Shown here piece after piece: positions 53,845-62,366 of a DNA stretch of 64,000 nucleotides (positions within the stretch are counted from its first letter, which is position 1; each line of letters starts with the position of its first letter). Below the pieces are notes generated by a model. The model was not told the origin of the DNA and did not search any database. It was given only the letters and a program-made list of their open reading frames with translations. Source of the stretch: Colletes latitarsis (Eukaryota; Arthropoda; Insecta; Hymenoptera; Colletidae); the NCBI RefSeq assembly GCF_051014445.1, contig NW_027488366.1, positions 12,046,001 through 12,110,000 on the forward strand, in the 5' to 3' direction. The position numbers were made by a program, and so were the translations under genes.

Positions 53845-55709
53845 TAATTAATGGCCGCGCCAGCCTCCTCCCGGCCGTCCGTCCCCGTAGCACCGTCCAC
53901 CTCCATGGAGGACGATGCCACCGCCCTCGGCACCGGAGCCGGTGCAGCCCGCCTCTTCCTCTCCTTCCGGGAGGGGGGGGAGCACTTCTTGCTCCCCACC
54001 CTGTGATCGGCTGTCCTCCCCATGTCCGCACACAGCGGGCAGTGGGGGGCCGCCGAGCACTGGCTCGCACGGTGCTCTTTGGCACCGCAGCGGTAACACT
54101 GACCGCTGCGGTCCACCGGCGAGGTGCACCACTGTCTCACGTGCCCCAATTCGAGGCAGCGGTGACACTGGAGCGGGCGCGGCGCGAGGATTTCCACTCG
54201 CGCCGAAACCCACCCCACCAACACCCTCCCGGATTCCGCCACCTTACGGGCGACGGAGAGGGGGCACCGGGCCCACACCGACCCGAGGCCGGTGGGCGAC
54301 CTGCGGATCTCTCCGATCCGCAGGTCCTCCACAGGACAGTCCCCCGCCCTCGCAAGGGCACGGGACACATCCTGTGCGCTGACCGAGTCGTCCAGCCCAC
54401 AAACGCGCATCTCCGTGCGCTTCGTGGGCCGGGCGACCCGGACACCTCGCTCGCCCAGCTGCTCCCGGAGCCTCTGGGCGAGACGATCCGCCTTCGCGCC
54501 GCCTTCTGCACCGGGGATCTCCAGCAAGAGACCCCCGGTCACGGTCCTCTTCGCCCTCACGGAGGCGATGCCCAGCTCTTCCAGGGAGATATTCTCCCTG
54601 GCGAGCCGCATCGCCTCCGCGAGGGTCAGGTCGCCCCCCTGCGCAACGGTCAGCGTCACCGCTGCCGTTTTTGGGGGACGACCTGGTCGTGCCTTCCCGA
54701 CCTTCGCGGCCTTTATCTTGGCCGCCGGCGGCGGAGGCGGAGGCTGCGGTTGCGAGGCCTTCCTCGCCGCCCGCTTCGCCTTCCGCCCCACCACCTCACT
54801 CCACGCCACCCCCCCTTGGGAGGGTGCTGTGGAGGACGCGACCACCGCGACCACGGGTACACCACCCCCCTTGGGGGTCGCGACCCGGGGCCCTGGTGCC
54901 GCAACGCTGGGCGGAGCCTTCACTCCGCCCTTCTTTGCCTTCCCCGACTGTACCGGAACAGGTCGGGGAGGCACCGCCTTCCTGCTGACCGCTCTTCCGG
55001 CGAGGAGCTCCTCCCGGAAGGCGGCCAGCTTGCCATCAATCATGTCCCCAATCCTCCTCAGAAGATCGTCTTCTGAGGAGGACGGGGACTTCTTCACGGG
55101 CGGAGTGCGGGTGGAGGGGCCCGCGGTGCCCCGCACCACTGCCGCCGCACTCCGCTTATTTGCCTCCGCCGAGGGACGCGGCGGTGGAGGAGGAGGGAGG
55201 GCCGCGCTGTTCCACAGCGCCTCTGCCCTCCTCCTCCCCTGTCGCTCCTCCTCCAACAGGAGCTGCAGACGGGCGTTCCGCCCTCTGAGCTCCCGCGCCG
55301 CCTCCCTCATTTCCTCCGCCGCGGCCTTCAGGGCCTCCGCGCCACCGCTTTTCTGCCCCTTAAGGGCGCAGGCAGCGGCGACTTTCTCCACCCGCCTCAG
55401 GGACGAGGAGATCCTCTCCGATATCTCCTCGGTCACCTCGTCCCTGAGGCAACTCAGCCTCACCGACGGGCTCATCGCCCCGCCCACCTCGACGACGGCC
55501 TGCCCCGTCCTCTTCCTCTTAGAGCCTATGTGGCTCGTGCTGGAGGAGAAGGACGAGACCGACGCCGTCTCGTCGTCCTCCTCCACCCTCCACGAAGCCG
55601 GACCTGGCGCTGAGTGGGGCGTGAGCGCCGCCACCCTAACCCCAACCCCGTCTCCGTCCTCCCCAACCGACAAAACCCGCCCCATCCCCATTTTATTTTC
55701 TGTGTCCAT
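53844..55709 (-). CDS. ORF1, gag-like nucleic-acid-binding protein
   Basis: 621 residues from the ATG at 55709. The frame is open further upstream only through a GTG, so this ATG is the eukaryotic start. In order: an acidic/Ser-rich N-terminus with a basic cluster (SKRKRT, possible nuclear signal); a Glu/Ala/Arg-rich predicted coiled coil; a proline run; a basic Ala/Pro-rich linker; a folded region before the zinc fingers; then three knuckles CHRCLELGHVRQWC, CYRCGAKEHRASQC and CPLCADMGRTADHRVGSKKC. The protein is expected to coat element RNA and target it to chromosomes. It is four residues shorter than the other copy, in the proline run. The stop overlaps the ORF2 start. Confidence 0.9.
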   Translation of the reverse strand: MDTENKMGMGRVLSVGEDGDGVGVRVAALTPHSAPGPASWRVEEDDETASVSSFSSSTSHIGSKRKRTGQAVVEVGGAMSPSVRLSCLRDEVTEEISERISSSLRRVEKVAAACALKGQKSGGAEALKAAAEEMREAARELRGRNARLQLLLEEERQGRRRAEALWNSAALPPPPPPRPSAEANKRSAAAVVRGTAGPSTRTPPVKKSPSSSEDDLLRRIGDMIDGKLAAFREELLAGRAVSRKAVPPRPVPVQSGKAKKGGVKAPPSVAAPGPRVATPKGGGVPVVAVVASSTAPSQGGVAWSEVVGRKAKRAARKASQPQPPPPPPAAKIKAAKVGKARPGRPPKTAAVTLTVAQGGDLTLAEAMRLARENISLEELGIASVRAKRTVTGGLLLEIPGAEGGAKADRLAQRLREQLGERGVRVARPTKRTEMRVCGLDDSVSAQDVSRALARAGDCPVEDLRIGEIRRSPTGLGSVWARCPLSVARKVAESGRVLVGWVSARVEILAPRPLQCHRCLELGHVRQWCTSPVDRSGQCYRCGAKEHRASQCSAAPHCPLCADMGRTADHRVGSKKCSPPSRKERKRRAAPAPVPRAVASSSMEVDGATGTDGREEAGAAIN

Positions 55710-56093
55710 AATAGTCCCACGAGATGGTCGGAAATAAAGGTCCACCCGGGCAGAGCCGCCTTACCCGGGTAAGCCTAATACTCCGGGGGTTCGGCAGGTT
55801 CCCCGGAGGTGGTCGCTTGGGATTGGGCCTCCTCCCCCAACCATGCATCCCATCGCCGCGCACCATAGCTTAGGATTAGAGGGCGATTTTATAGAGTCGC
55901 CATACTCGTGGCCCAGGCGGTTAAGCCAAGACCCCCGTTCCTCCTGCCGTCACGTACCATTCACAAAACCAATAGGGAATTGTGAATGGGTCGTTGTGAC
56001 GACCAACAGGAGGCTTACGGTGTGTGTATGACTCGGGTACCCCGGGTTCGTTAAGCCCGTACTGCAGCTGAAAGGCTGGCAGCCCCTGAGGGA
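55710..56093 (-). other. 5' UTR, minus-strand family A copy
   Basis: 384 bp, almost identical to 56408-56790 apart from scattered changes (for example GGATTAGAGG for the reverse complement of CCTCCAATCC). It is expected to hold the internal promoter, as in other R1-clade elements. No promoter motif can be assigned securely. Several upstream ATGs are present. Confidence 0.8.
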
Positions 56094-56106
56094 ATAGTAC
56101 ACATAC
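56094..56106. repeat. Target-site duplication, right copy, insertion 2
   Basis: ATAGTACACATAC, identical to 50102-50114. The satellite continues directly with TTGATGGCTAGATCC. Confidence 0.9.
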
Positions 56107-56391
56107 TTGATGGCTAGATCCTGGGCTTTTTCTGGATTGGATCACGTAGTAATGTGGGGCCACACTGAAACAATCAATTAAACCTGGTTGCGATCAATAT
56201 TTTAGAGGATAACGCATGTTAGGTCTAGGTTAGGCCTGGGATTTTCACTCATCAGACTCATTCTTTCGCATTCTTCACATACTTGTTGAACGGATCCTGG
56301 GTTTTTTCTGGTTTGGATCACGTGGTAATGAGGTACCACACCGAAACGGTCAATTAAACCTGGTTTCGATCAATATTTTAGAGGATAACGC

Positions 56392-56407
56392 AAGTTAGGT
56401 CTGGGAT
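56392..56407. repeat. Target-site duplication, left copy, insertion 3
   Basis: AAGTTAGGTCTGGGAT. It recurs with one difference (TTTGGG for TCTGGG) at 62406-62421. It is the same sequence and the same monomer position as in insertion 1. Confidence 0.92.
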
Positions 56408-56790
56408 CCCTCAGGGGCTGCCAGCCTTTCAGCTGCAGTACGGGCTTAACGAACCCGGGGTACCCGAGTCATACACACACCGTAAGCCTCCTGTTGGTCG
56501 TCACAACGACCCATTCACAATTCCCTATTGGTTTTGTGAATGGTACGTGACGGCAGGAGGAACGGGGGTCTTGGCTTAACCGCCTGGGCCACGAGTATGG
56601 CGACTCTATAAAATCGCCCTCCAATCCTAAGCTATGGTGCGCGGCGATGGGATGCATGGTTGGGGGAGAAGGCCCAATCCCAAGCGACCACCTCCGGGGA
56701 ACCTGCCGAACCCCCGGAGTATTAGGCTTACCCGGGTAAGGCGGCTCTGCCCGGGTGGACCTTTATTTCCGACCATCTCGTGGGATTTTT
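56408..56790 (+). other. 5' UTR of the intact element
   Basis: 383 bp with no coding capacity recognised. It contains short inverted repeats such as ATTCACAA against TTGTGAAT (56513-56542) and the palindrome TACCCGGGTA (near 56729). Several upstream ATGs lie near 56593-56663. CTATAAAA (near 56606) resembles a TATA box, but its position inside the transcribed element makes that role unlikely. R1-clade elements normally use an internal promoter at the 5' end. Confidence 0.8.
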
Positions 56791-58668
56791 ATGGACACAG
56801 AAAATAAAATGGGGATGGGGCGGGTTTTGTCGGTTGGGGAGGACGGTGACGGGGTTGGGGTTAGGGTGGTGGCGCTCGCGCCCCACTCAGCGCCAGGTCC
56901 GGCTTCGTGGAGGGTGGAGGAGGACGACGAGACGGCGTCGGTCTCGTCCTTCTCCTCCAGCACGAGCCACATAGGCTCTAAGAGGAAGAGGACGGGGCAG
57001 GCCGTCGTCGAGGTGGGCGGGGCGATGAGCCCGTCGGTGAGGCTGAGTTGCCTCAGGGACGAGGTGACCGAGGAGATATCGGAGAGGATCTCCTCGTCCC
57101 TGAGGCGGGTGGAGGAAGTCGCCGCTGCCTGCGCCTTTAAGGGGCAGAAAAGCGGTGGCGCGGAGGCCCTGAAGGCCGCGGCGGAGGAAATGAGGGAGGC
57201 GGCGCGGGAGCTCAGAGGGCGGAACGCCCGTCTGCAGCTCCTGTTGGAGGAGGAGCGACAGGGGAGGAGGAGGGCAGAGGCGCTGTGGAACAGCGCGGCC
57301 CTCCCTCCCATCCTCCCTCCTCCTCCACCGCCGCGTCCCTCGGCGGAGGTAAATAAGCGGAGTGCGGCGGCAGTGGTGCGGGGCACCGCGGGCCCCTCCA
57401 CCCGCACTCCGCCCGTGAAGAAGTCCCCGTCCTCCTCAGAAGACGATCTTCTGAGGAGGATTGGGGACATGATCGATGGCAAGCTGGCCGCCTTCCGGGA
57501 GGAGCTCCTCGCCGGAAGAGCGGTCAGCAGGAAGGCGGTGCCTCCCCGACCTGTTCGGGTACAGTCGGGGAAGGCAAAGAAGGGCGGAGTGAAGGCTCCG
57601 CCCAGCGTTGCGGCACCAGGGCCCCGGGTCGCGACCCCCAAGGGGGGTGGTGTACCCGTGGTCGCGGTGGTCGCGTCCTCCACGGCACCCTCCCAAGGGG
57701 GGGTGGCGTGGAGTGAGGTGGTGGGGCGGAAGGCGAAGCGGGCGGCGAGGAAGGCCTCGCAACCGCAGCCTCCGCCTCCGCCGCCGGCGGCCAAGGTAAA
57801 GGCCGCGAAGGTCGGGAAGGCACGACCAGGTCGTCCCCCAAAAACGGCAGCGGTGACGCTGACCGTTGCGCAGGGGGGCGACCTGACCCTCGCGGAGGCG
57901 ATGCGGCTCGCCAGGGAGAATATCTCCCTGGAAGAGCTGGGCATCGCCTCCGTGAGGGCGAAGAGGGCTGTGACCGGGGGTCTCTTGCTGGAGATACCCG
58001 GTGCAGAAGGCGGCGCGAAGGCGGATCGTCTCGCCCAGAGGCTCCGGGAGCAGCTGGGCGAGCGAGGTGTCCGGGTCGCCCGGCCCACGAAGCGCACGGA
58101 GATGCGCGTTTGTGGGCTGGACGACTCGGTCAGCGCACAGGATGTGTCCCGTGCCCTTGCGAGGGCGGGGGACTGTCCTGTGGAGGACCTGCGGATCGGA
58201 GAGATCCGCAGGTCGCCCTCCGGCCTCGGGTCGGTGTGGGCCCGGTGCCCCCTCTCCGCCGCCCGTAAGATGGCGGAATCCGGGAGGGTGTTGGTGGGGT
58301 GGGTTTCGGCGCGAGTGGAAATCCTCGCGCCGCGCCCGCTCCAGTGTCACCGCTGCCTCGAATTGGGGCACGTGAGGCAGTGGTGCACCTCGCCGGTGGA
58401 CCGCAGCGGTCAGTGTTACCGCTGCGGTGCCAAAGAGCACCGTGCGAGCCAGTGCTCGGCGGCCCCCCACTGCCCGCTGTGTGCGGACATGGGGAGGCCA
58501 GCCGATCACAGGGTGGGGAGCAAGAAGTGCTCCCCCCCCTTCCGGAAGGAGCGGAAGAGGCGGGCTGCACCGGCTCCAGTGCCGAGCGCGGTGGCATCGT
58601 CCTCCATGGAGGTGGACGGTGCTACGGGGACGGACGGCCGGGAGGAGGCTGGCGCGGCCATTAATTAA
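56791..58668 (+). CDS. ORF1, gag-like nucleic-acid-binding protein
   Basis: 625 residues from the ATG at 56791. An upstream in-frame GTG at 56755 is not a plausible eukaryotic start. In order: Ser/acidic N-terminus; basic cluster SKRKRT (63-68); predicted coiled coil (about 124-166, LKAAAEEMREAARELRGRN); a Pro-rich run near 172-181; a long basic Ala/Pro/Lys linker; a compact region ending PRPLQ; then zinc knuckles at about 519-532 (CHRCLELGHVRQWC), 542-555 (CYRCGAKEHRASQC) and 561-580 (CPLCADMGRPADHRVGSKKC). Three CCHC motifs are usual for ORF1 of this clade. The protein should bind element RNA and form the ribonucleoprotein. Its stop TAA shares its last A with the ORF2 ATG. Confidence 0.92.
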   Translation: MDTENKMGMGRVLSVGEDGDGVGVRVVALAPHSAPGPASWRVEEDDETASVSSFSSSTSHIGSKRKRTGQAVVEVGGAMSPSVRLSCLRDEVTEEISERISSSLRRVEEVAAACAFKGQKSGGAEALKAAAEEMREAARELRGRNARLQLLLEEERQGRRRAEALWNSAALPPILPPPPPPRPSAEVNKRSAAAVVRGTAGPSTRTPPVKKSPSSSEDDLLRRIGDMIDGKLAAFREELLAGRAVSRKAVPPRPVRVQSGKAKKGGVKAPPSVAAPGPRVATPKGGGVPVVAVVASSTAPSQGGVAWSEVVGRKAKRAARKASQPQPPPPPPAAKVKAAKVGKARPGRPPKTAAVTLTVAQGGDLTLAEAMRLARENISLEELGIASVRAKRAVTGGLLLEIPGAEGGAKADRLAQRLREQLGERGVRVARPTKRTEMRVCGLDDSVSAQDVSRALARAGDCPVEDLRIGEIRRSPSGLGSVWARCPLSAARKMAESGRVLVGWVSARVEILAPRPLQCHRCLELGHVRQWCTSPVDRSGQCYRCGAKEHRASQCSAAPHCPLCADMGRPADHRVGSKKCSPPFRKERKRRAAPAPVPSAVASSSMEVDGATGTDGREEAGAAIN

Positions 58669-58670
58669 TG
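58666..58670 (+). promoter_or_regulatory. TAATG stop/start overlap of ORF1 and ORF2
   Basis: The ORF1 TAA (58666-58668) and the ORF2 ATG (58668-58670) share one base. The same junction is present in the minus-strand copy (53842-53846). In the Bombyx element SART1, a UAAUG junction has been shown to mediate termination-reinitiation. The same role is inferred here. Confidence 0.85.
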
Positions 58671-61600
58671 CCGCCCCGCCTCCTCCTCCAGGCCAACCTC
58701 AACCACTGCCGCGCGGCACAGGACTTGATGTCCCAAGTCCTCGCGGAGTGGGGGGTTGGCCTGGCGGTCGCCGCTGAGCCGTACCGCGTCCCTGATCACC
58801 CTCATTGGGTGGGCGACGCGGACGGCTTGGTGGCGACGGTATGGGGAGGGGGCGACGGGTCCCCACCGTTCTCCTTGTTGGAGCGCGGTCGGGGATTCGT
58901 CGCCGTGGACTGGGGGGGAGTCGCTGTGGTGGGGTGCTACATTTCGCCCCGTAGCGGTCACGCTGCGTTCGAGCTGTACTTGGCCGAGGTCGCGGCATGC
59001 GTGCAGCGCTACGCGGCCCGGCCGGTGCTGGTCCTGGGGGATTTTAATGCCAAGTCGGTGGCTTGGGGATCCCCCAGGACCTCCGTTCGCGGCGGGATCC
59101 TGGGCGATTGGGCGGCGGGGCTCGACCTCCGGGTATTGAACCGGGGGTCGGAGCACACATGCGTGCGGCGATATGGGGGGTCCATCGTGGATGTTGGATT
59201 CGCGACCCCCAACGCCGTGCGCATGGTGTCGGGTTGGCACGTGGTCGCGGGGGCAGAGACACTCTCCGATCACCGGTACATCCGGATGGAGGTCTCTGCC
59301 GCCGCGAGTGCATCCCGACACGGCCGCCTGCGTGGCACCCCACCACGCCGCTGGGCGCTTCGGCGCCTGGACAAGGACGCCCTGATGGCAGCTGCCCTCG
59401 CTGCAACTTGGCCGCAGGGAGCGGCCGAGTTGCCGAGCATAGAGGAGGAGGTCGCCCGGCTCGGAGCATTGGTCGCGGATATTTGCGACGCGGCGATGCC
59501 TCGGGTCGGGCGGGCTTCTCCTCGCCGGGCGGTGTACTGGTGGTCGGACGCGATCGCGGAGTTGCGAGTCGCGACTGTCCGCGCCCGACGCCAGTACACC
59601 CGCGCGCGCCGTCGTCAACGTACAGGCGACGGCGTGGCGCGAGCGAGGGCAGCTGATGACCTGTATGGAGCATACCGCGTGGCGCGCGTTGCTCTGCAGG
59701 TCGCCATCAAACGGGCCAAGACCCAGGCATGGAAGGAGCTCCTTCAGACCCTTGATGACGATCCATGGGGGCGCCCATATAAGGTGGTGCTGAATAAGCT
59801 CCGCCCGTGGGCGCCCCCCGTCACCGAGGGTCTTGACCCCCGGCTGCTGGAGGACGTGGTCAATACACTCTTCCCAATTGGGGAGAGGGGACCGCGTCCT
59901 CCGGCGGCGGCGGCTGTCCCAGTGGAGTGGACGGCCGAGCTGGGGGTCACGCAGGAGGAGCTGGCAGCGGCCATCAGACGGCTCGGGGTTCGTAACACGG
60001 CCCCGGGTCCGGATGGTGTGCCCGGCCGGGTTTGGGTCTTGACCCAGGGCGTCCTTGGGGCCGACCTCAGGCGGTTGTTCGACCGCTGCCTGAGGGACGG
60101 GCGATTCCCCCCCAGTTGGAAGGTGGCGAGGATGGTCCTCCTCCGGAAGGAGGGTCGGCCCGCGGAGTCTCCCTCCGCATACCGGCCCATTTGTCTCCTC
60201 GACGAGGTGGGTAAGCTCTTCGAGCGTGTGATTGCTGCCCGCCTCGTCGAGCACCTGTCGCGGGGTGATCCCGGTCTGGCCGACTGCCAGTTCGGTTTCC
60301 GGGGGGGCCGATCGACTATCGACGCGATACGTCGTGTGAGGGCCCTCTCGGAGGCGGCCGTCTCCCGGGGAGGGGTGGCATTGGCAATATCCTTGGATAT
60401 TGCCAATGCCTTTAACACCCTCCCCTGGGAAGAGATAAGGAGGGGACTCGAATATCATCGAGTCCCCCCTTGTCTCAGGGCGGTCGTCGGGGATTATCTC
60501 CGCGGCAGGTGGATCGAGTATCCGGGCCGGGATGGTGATATGCGGAGGGAGGTGTACTGCGGTGTTCCGCAGGGGTCGGTCCTCGGGCCACTCCTGTGGA
60601 ACATCGCGTACGACTCGGTGTTGCGGGCCGGCCTCCCCGACGGCGTCAGCACGGTGTGTTATGCGGATGACACACTGGTGCTGGCCGTCGGGGCGCACTG
60701 GGGGAGGGCCATGCGTCGCGCGGAGGAGGGGTCGCAACGCGTCGTCGACCGGATCAGGGGGATGGGGATGACGGTGGCGGTCCATAAGACCGAGGTGATT
60801 GCGTTTCATTCACGTCGGCAGGATCCGCCACCCCCTCTGATCCGGGTGGGTGGGGCTGACATCGAGGTGAAGCCCCAGATCAGGTATCTAGGGCTGATCC
60901 TCGATAGCCACTGGCGTTTCGAGGAGCATTTCCGCTGCCTGGTCCCCCGGTTGGAAAGGATGGTTGCGGCTCTGGGCCGGATCCTGCCCAACCTGGGGGG
61001 CCCGGCGGGCCGAGTTCGTCGCCTCTATGTGGCAATGGTCCAGTCGGTGGCCCTATACGGGGCCCCCGTCTGGGCGGACGACCTGGCTGCCTCCCGGCGC
61101 AGCATGACTATGCTGCGTCGGGTGCAGAGGCGCATGGCGCTCAGGGTCGTCCGCGGGTATCGCACCATGTCACATGAGGCGGCGACGGTTCTAGCGGGGA
61201 TGCCGCCCATGGACCTGCTCGCGCGGTCGCATGCGGTGATGTACCGGCACCGCGTCGACCGTCGCGCGGGGGTGGGGGCGGTCCCGGGCGGGCAGGAACC
61301 TGCTTGGGGCGATTTGAAGCGCCAGGCCCGGCAGTCCGTGTTGCTCGCGTGGCAGGAGCGGCTGGCTCTGCCAACCGCGGGGCACCGGACTGTCGGGGCT
61401 GTTCGGCCACTCCTGAAGGAGTGGCTGGACAGAGGCCATGGCAGCCTCACCTACCGGCTGGCACAGGTATTTTCCGGGCATGGCAGCTTCGGAAGATACC
61501 TGTGCCGGATAGGGAAGGAGCCGACGGCGCGTTGCTGCCACTGCGACGCTGAGCAGGACACGGCGGATCATACCCTGGAGGTATGCCCCGCGTGGGAGGG

Positions 61601-61850
61601 GGAGCGCCGTGTCCTGGTCGGCGTCGTCGGGCGGGACGTCTCGCTGCCGGGCGTGGTGCGCGCCATGCTCGGCAGCGAGGAGAAGTGGAGGGCCGTGGCC
61701 TCCTTCTGCGAGAACGTAATGTTGCAGAAGGAGGCCGCGGGGAGGGAGCGCGAGCTTCAGCGGCGCGCTGAAGCTCGCGCTCGTGCGGTGGCCCGAGGTC
61801 GTCGCCCGGTCGCGAGGCGTCGCGGGCGGCCGCCTCGGCGTGGCGGATGA
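58668..61850 (+). CDS. ORF2, endonuclease / reverse transcriptase polyprotein
   Basis: 1,060 residues, complete. The apurinic-type endonuclease (about 1-210) has QANLNHCRAAQDL (8-20), the catalytic EPY (37-39), GDFNAKS (124-130), VDVGF (174-178) and SDHRYI (200-205). The reverse transcriptase has NTAPGPDGVP (443-452), YRPICLL (505-511), FGFRGGRST (542-550), SLDIANAFNTL (575-585), PQGSVLGP (634-641), the catalytic YADDT (665-669), KTE (707-709) and YLG (740-742). A C-terminal CCHC (956-973, C-X2-C-X8-H-X4-C) precedes a very Arg-rich tail. The endonuclease should nick the satellite, and the polymerase should copy element RNA from the nick. The length suits the R1 clade. All key residues I can identify are present, and the start is fixed by the TAATG overlap. 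Confidence 0.95.
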   Translation: MPPRLLLQANLNHCRAAQDLMSQVLAEWGVGLAVAAEPYRVPDHPHWVGDADGLVATVWGGGDGSPPFSLLERGRGFVAVDWGGVAVVGCYISPRSGHAAFELYLAEVAACVQRYAARPVLVLGDFNAKSVAWGSPRTSVRGGILGDWAAGLDLRVLNRGSEHTCVRRYGGSIVDVGFATPNAVRMVSGWHVVAGAETLSDHRYIRMEVSAAASASRHGRLRGTPPRRWALRRLDKDALMAAALAATWPQGAAELPSIEEEVARLGALVADICDAAMPRVGRASPRRAVYWWSDAIAELRVATVRARRQYTRARRRQRTGDGVARARAADDLYGAYRVARVALQVAIKRAKTQAWKELLQTLDDDPWGRPYKVVLNKLRPWAPPVTEGLDPRLLEDVVNTLFPIGERGPRPPAAAAVPVEWTAELGVTQEELAAAIRRLGVRNTAPGPDGVPGRVWVLTQGVLGADLRRLFDRCLRDGRFPPSWKVARMVLLRKEGRPAESPSAYRPICLLDEVGKLFERVIAARLVEHLSRGDPGLADCQFGFRGGRSTIDAIRRVRALSEAAVSRGGVALAISLDIANAFNTLPWEEIRRGLEYHRVPPCLRAVVGDYLRGRWIEYPGRDGDMRREVYCGVPQGSVLGPLLWNIAYDSVLRAGLPDGVSTVCYADDTLVLAVGAHWGRAMRRAEEGSQRVVDRIRGMGMTVAVHKTEVIAFHSRRQDPPPPLIRVGGADIEVKPQIRYLGLILDSHWRFEEHFRCLVPRLERMVAALGRILPNLGGPAGRVRRLYVAMVQSVALYGAPVWADDLAASRRSMTMLRRVQRRMALRVVRGYRTMSHEAATVLAGMPPMDLLARSHAVMYRHRVDRRAGVGAVPGGQEPAWGDLKRQARQSVLLAWQERLALPTAGHRTVGAVRPLLKEWLDRGHGSLTYRLAQVFSGHGSFGRYLCRIGKEPTARCCHCDAEQDTADHTLEVCPAWEGERRVLVGVVGRDVSLPGVVRAMLGSEEKWRAVASFCENVMLQKEAAGRERELQRRAEARARAVARGRRPVARRRGRPPRRGG
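60377..60410 (+). other. 34-nt perfect hairpin over RT motif A
   Basis: 16-bp arms, two-base loop, inside ORF2 (ALAISLDIANA). A second hairpin follows at 60442-60467, with 10-bp arms GGGGACTCGA and TCGAGTCCCC. Both are kept in the other copies, apart from one base in the second hairpin of insertion 1. Confidence 0.85.
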
Positions 61851-62365
61851 CCTAGGCTGGGAGGGGGGTCCTGAGGGGACCCTCCTCCCGCCAGGCGGCG
61901 CCGGGTCGGACCGGTTGGGGGTAGGAGTGCCTCCCCCTACCGGTCCGACGCAAGGGGAGGCACCCTCGGCGGTCTGGTGCGGCCATGAACGCCCGGCCGC
62001 CGAGGGGTGGAAACGGGGTCGCGAGCGGTTGCGAGTTGGGGCTCGCAGCCGCCACTAAACGCGGCCCCGGGACGGATAGCGGCGGGATGGAGTGGCCCCG
62101 TGTCGCCGCTATGAGGCAGTGTGTCTACTGGGGGGACCGATTGTCCCCCCGGGGGATGGGCGCGAAAGCGCGGGCACGGGGAGGATACCGGAAGAATGCT
62201 TCGAGCGATTCCCGGTATCCTCCCAAAGCGTGCCGAAGGGTCACCGTGGGGTTTTTAGTGGGTAGGTCACGCGCCTGTCGTTGTACGGGCGCGGGGAATC
62301 CCACACACCCCTCCCACCTCTCCCCAAGGAGGTGGGAGGGAGTCTTTCAAAGATTTTCCCCACGA

Positions 62366-62366
<1 letters not shown>
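61851..62366 (+). other. Structured 3' UTR of family A
   Basis: 516 bp with at least eight strong inverted repeats in series. Arms: 11 bp (61905-61949), 10 bp (61963-62006), about 9 bp with a wobble (62025-62053), 9 bp plus wobble (62076-62112), 8 bp (62130-62150), 13 bp (62179-62224), 6 bp (62270-62293) and 12 bp (62309-62340). A GCGC-GAAA-GCGC tetraloop stem lies at 62160-62171. CGTGGGG (62245-62251) can pair with CCCCACG (62358-62364) next to the tail. 3' UTR structure is the usual recognition signal for the reverse transcriptase in this class; that role is inferred here. Confidence 0.85.

Larger units (their letters stand above)
50115..56093 (-). mobile_element. Full-length R1-clade retrotransposon (family A), minus strand
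   Basis: About 5.98 kb. Read on the minus strand it has a 5' UTR (56093-55710), ORF1, ORF2, a 3' UTR and a poly(A) tail (33 T's on the plus strand, 50115-50147). Its 5' end, beginning CCCTCAGGGGCTGCC, matches that of the copy at 56408, so both are complete. It is bounded by a 13-bp duplication different from that of the neighbouring copy, so it is an independent insertion. ORF1 is open; ORF2 has a one-base deletion. The insertion point is not in the TTAGG part of the monomer. Confidence 0.95.
56094..56407. repeat. 314-bp satellite spacer between head-to-head elements
   Basis: About 1.8 monomers of the 176-bp satellite in the normal phase. It begins with the right duplication of insertion 2 (56094-56106) and ends with the left duplication of insertion 3 (56392-56407). 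The two 5' UTRs point toward each other across it. Confidence 0.93.

Noticed and set aside
56580..56610. tRNA-like A box (TGGCTTAACCGCC...) in the 5' UTR
   Set aside because: No matching B box at the right distance on the same strand and no cloverleaf could be drawn.
56600..56616. TATA box (CTATAAAA) in the 5' UTR
   Set aside because: It lies inside the full-length transcript unit, and R1-clade elements use internal downstream-type promoters. No supporting initiator can be placed.
58665..60809. 714-codon open frame on the minus strand opposite ORF2 (and 444-481-codon frames opposite ORF1)
   Set aside because: GC-rich coding sequence often leaves the opposite strand open. The translation is low-complexity, lacks recognisable domains and mirrors the well-supported ORF2.
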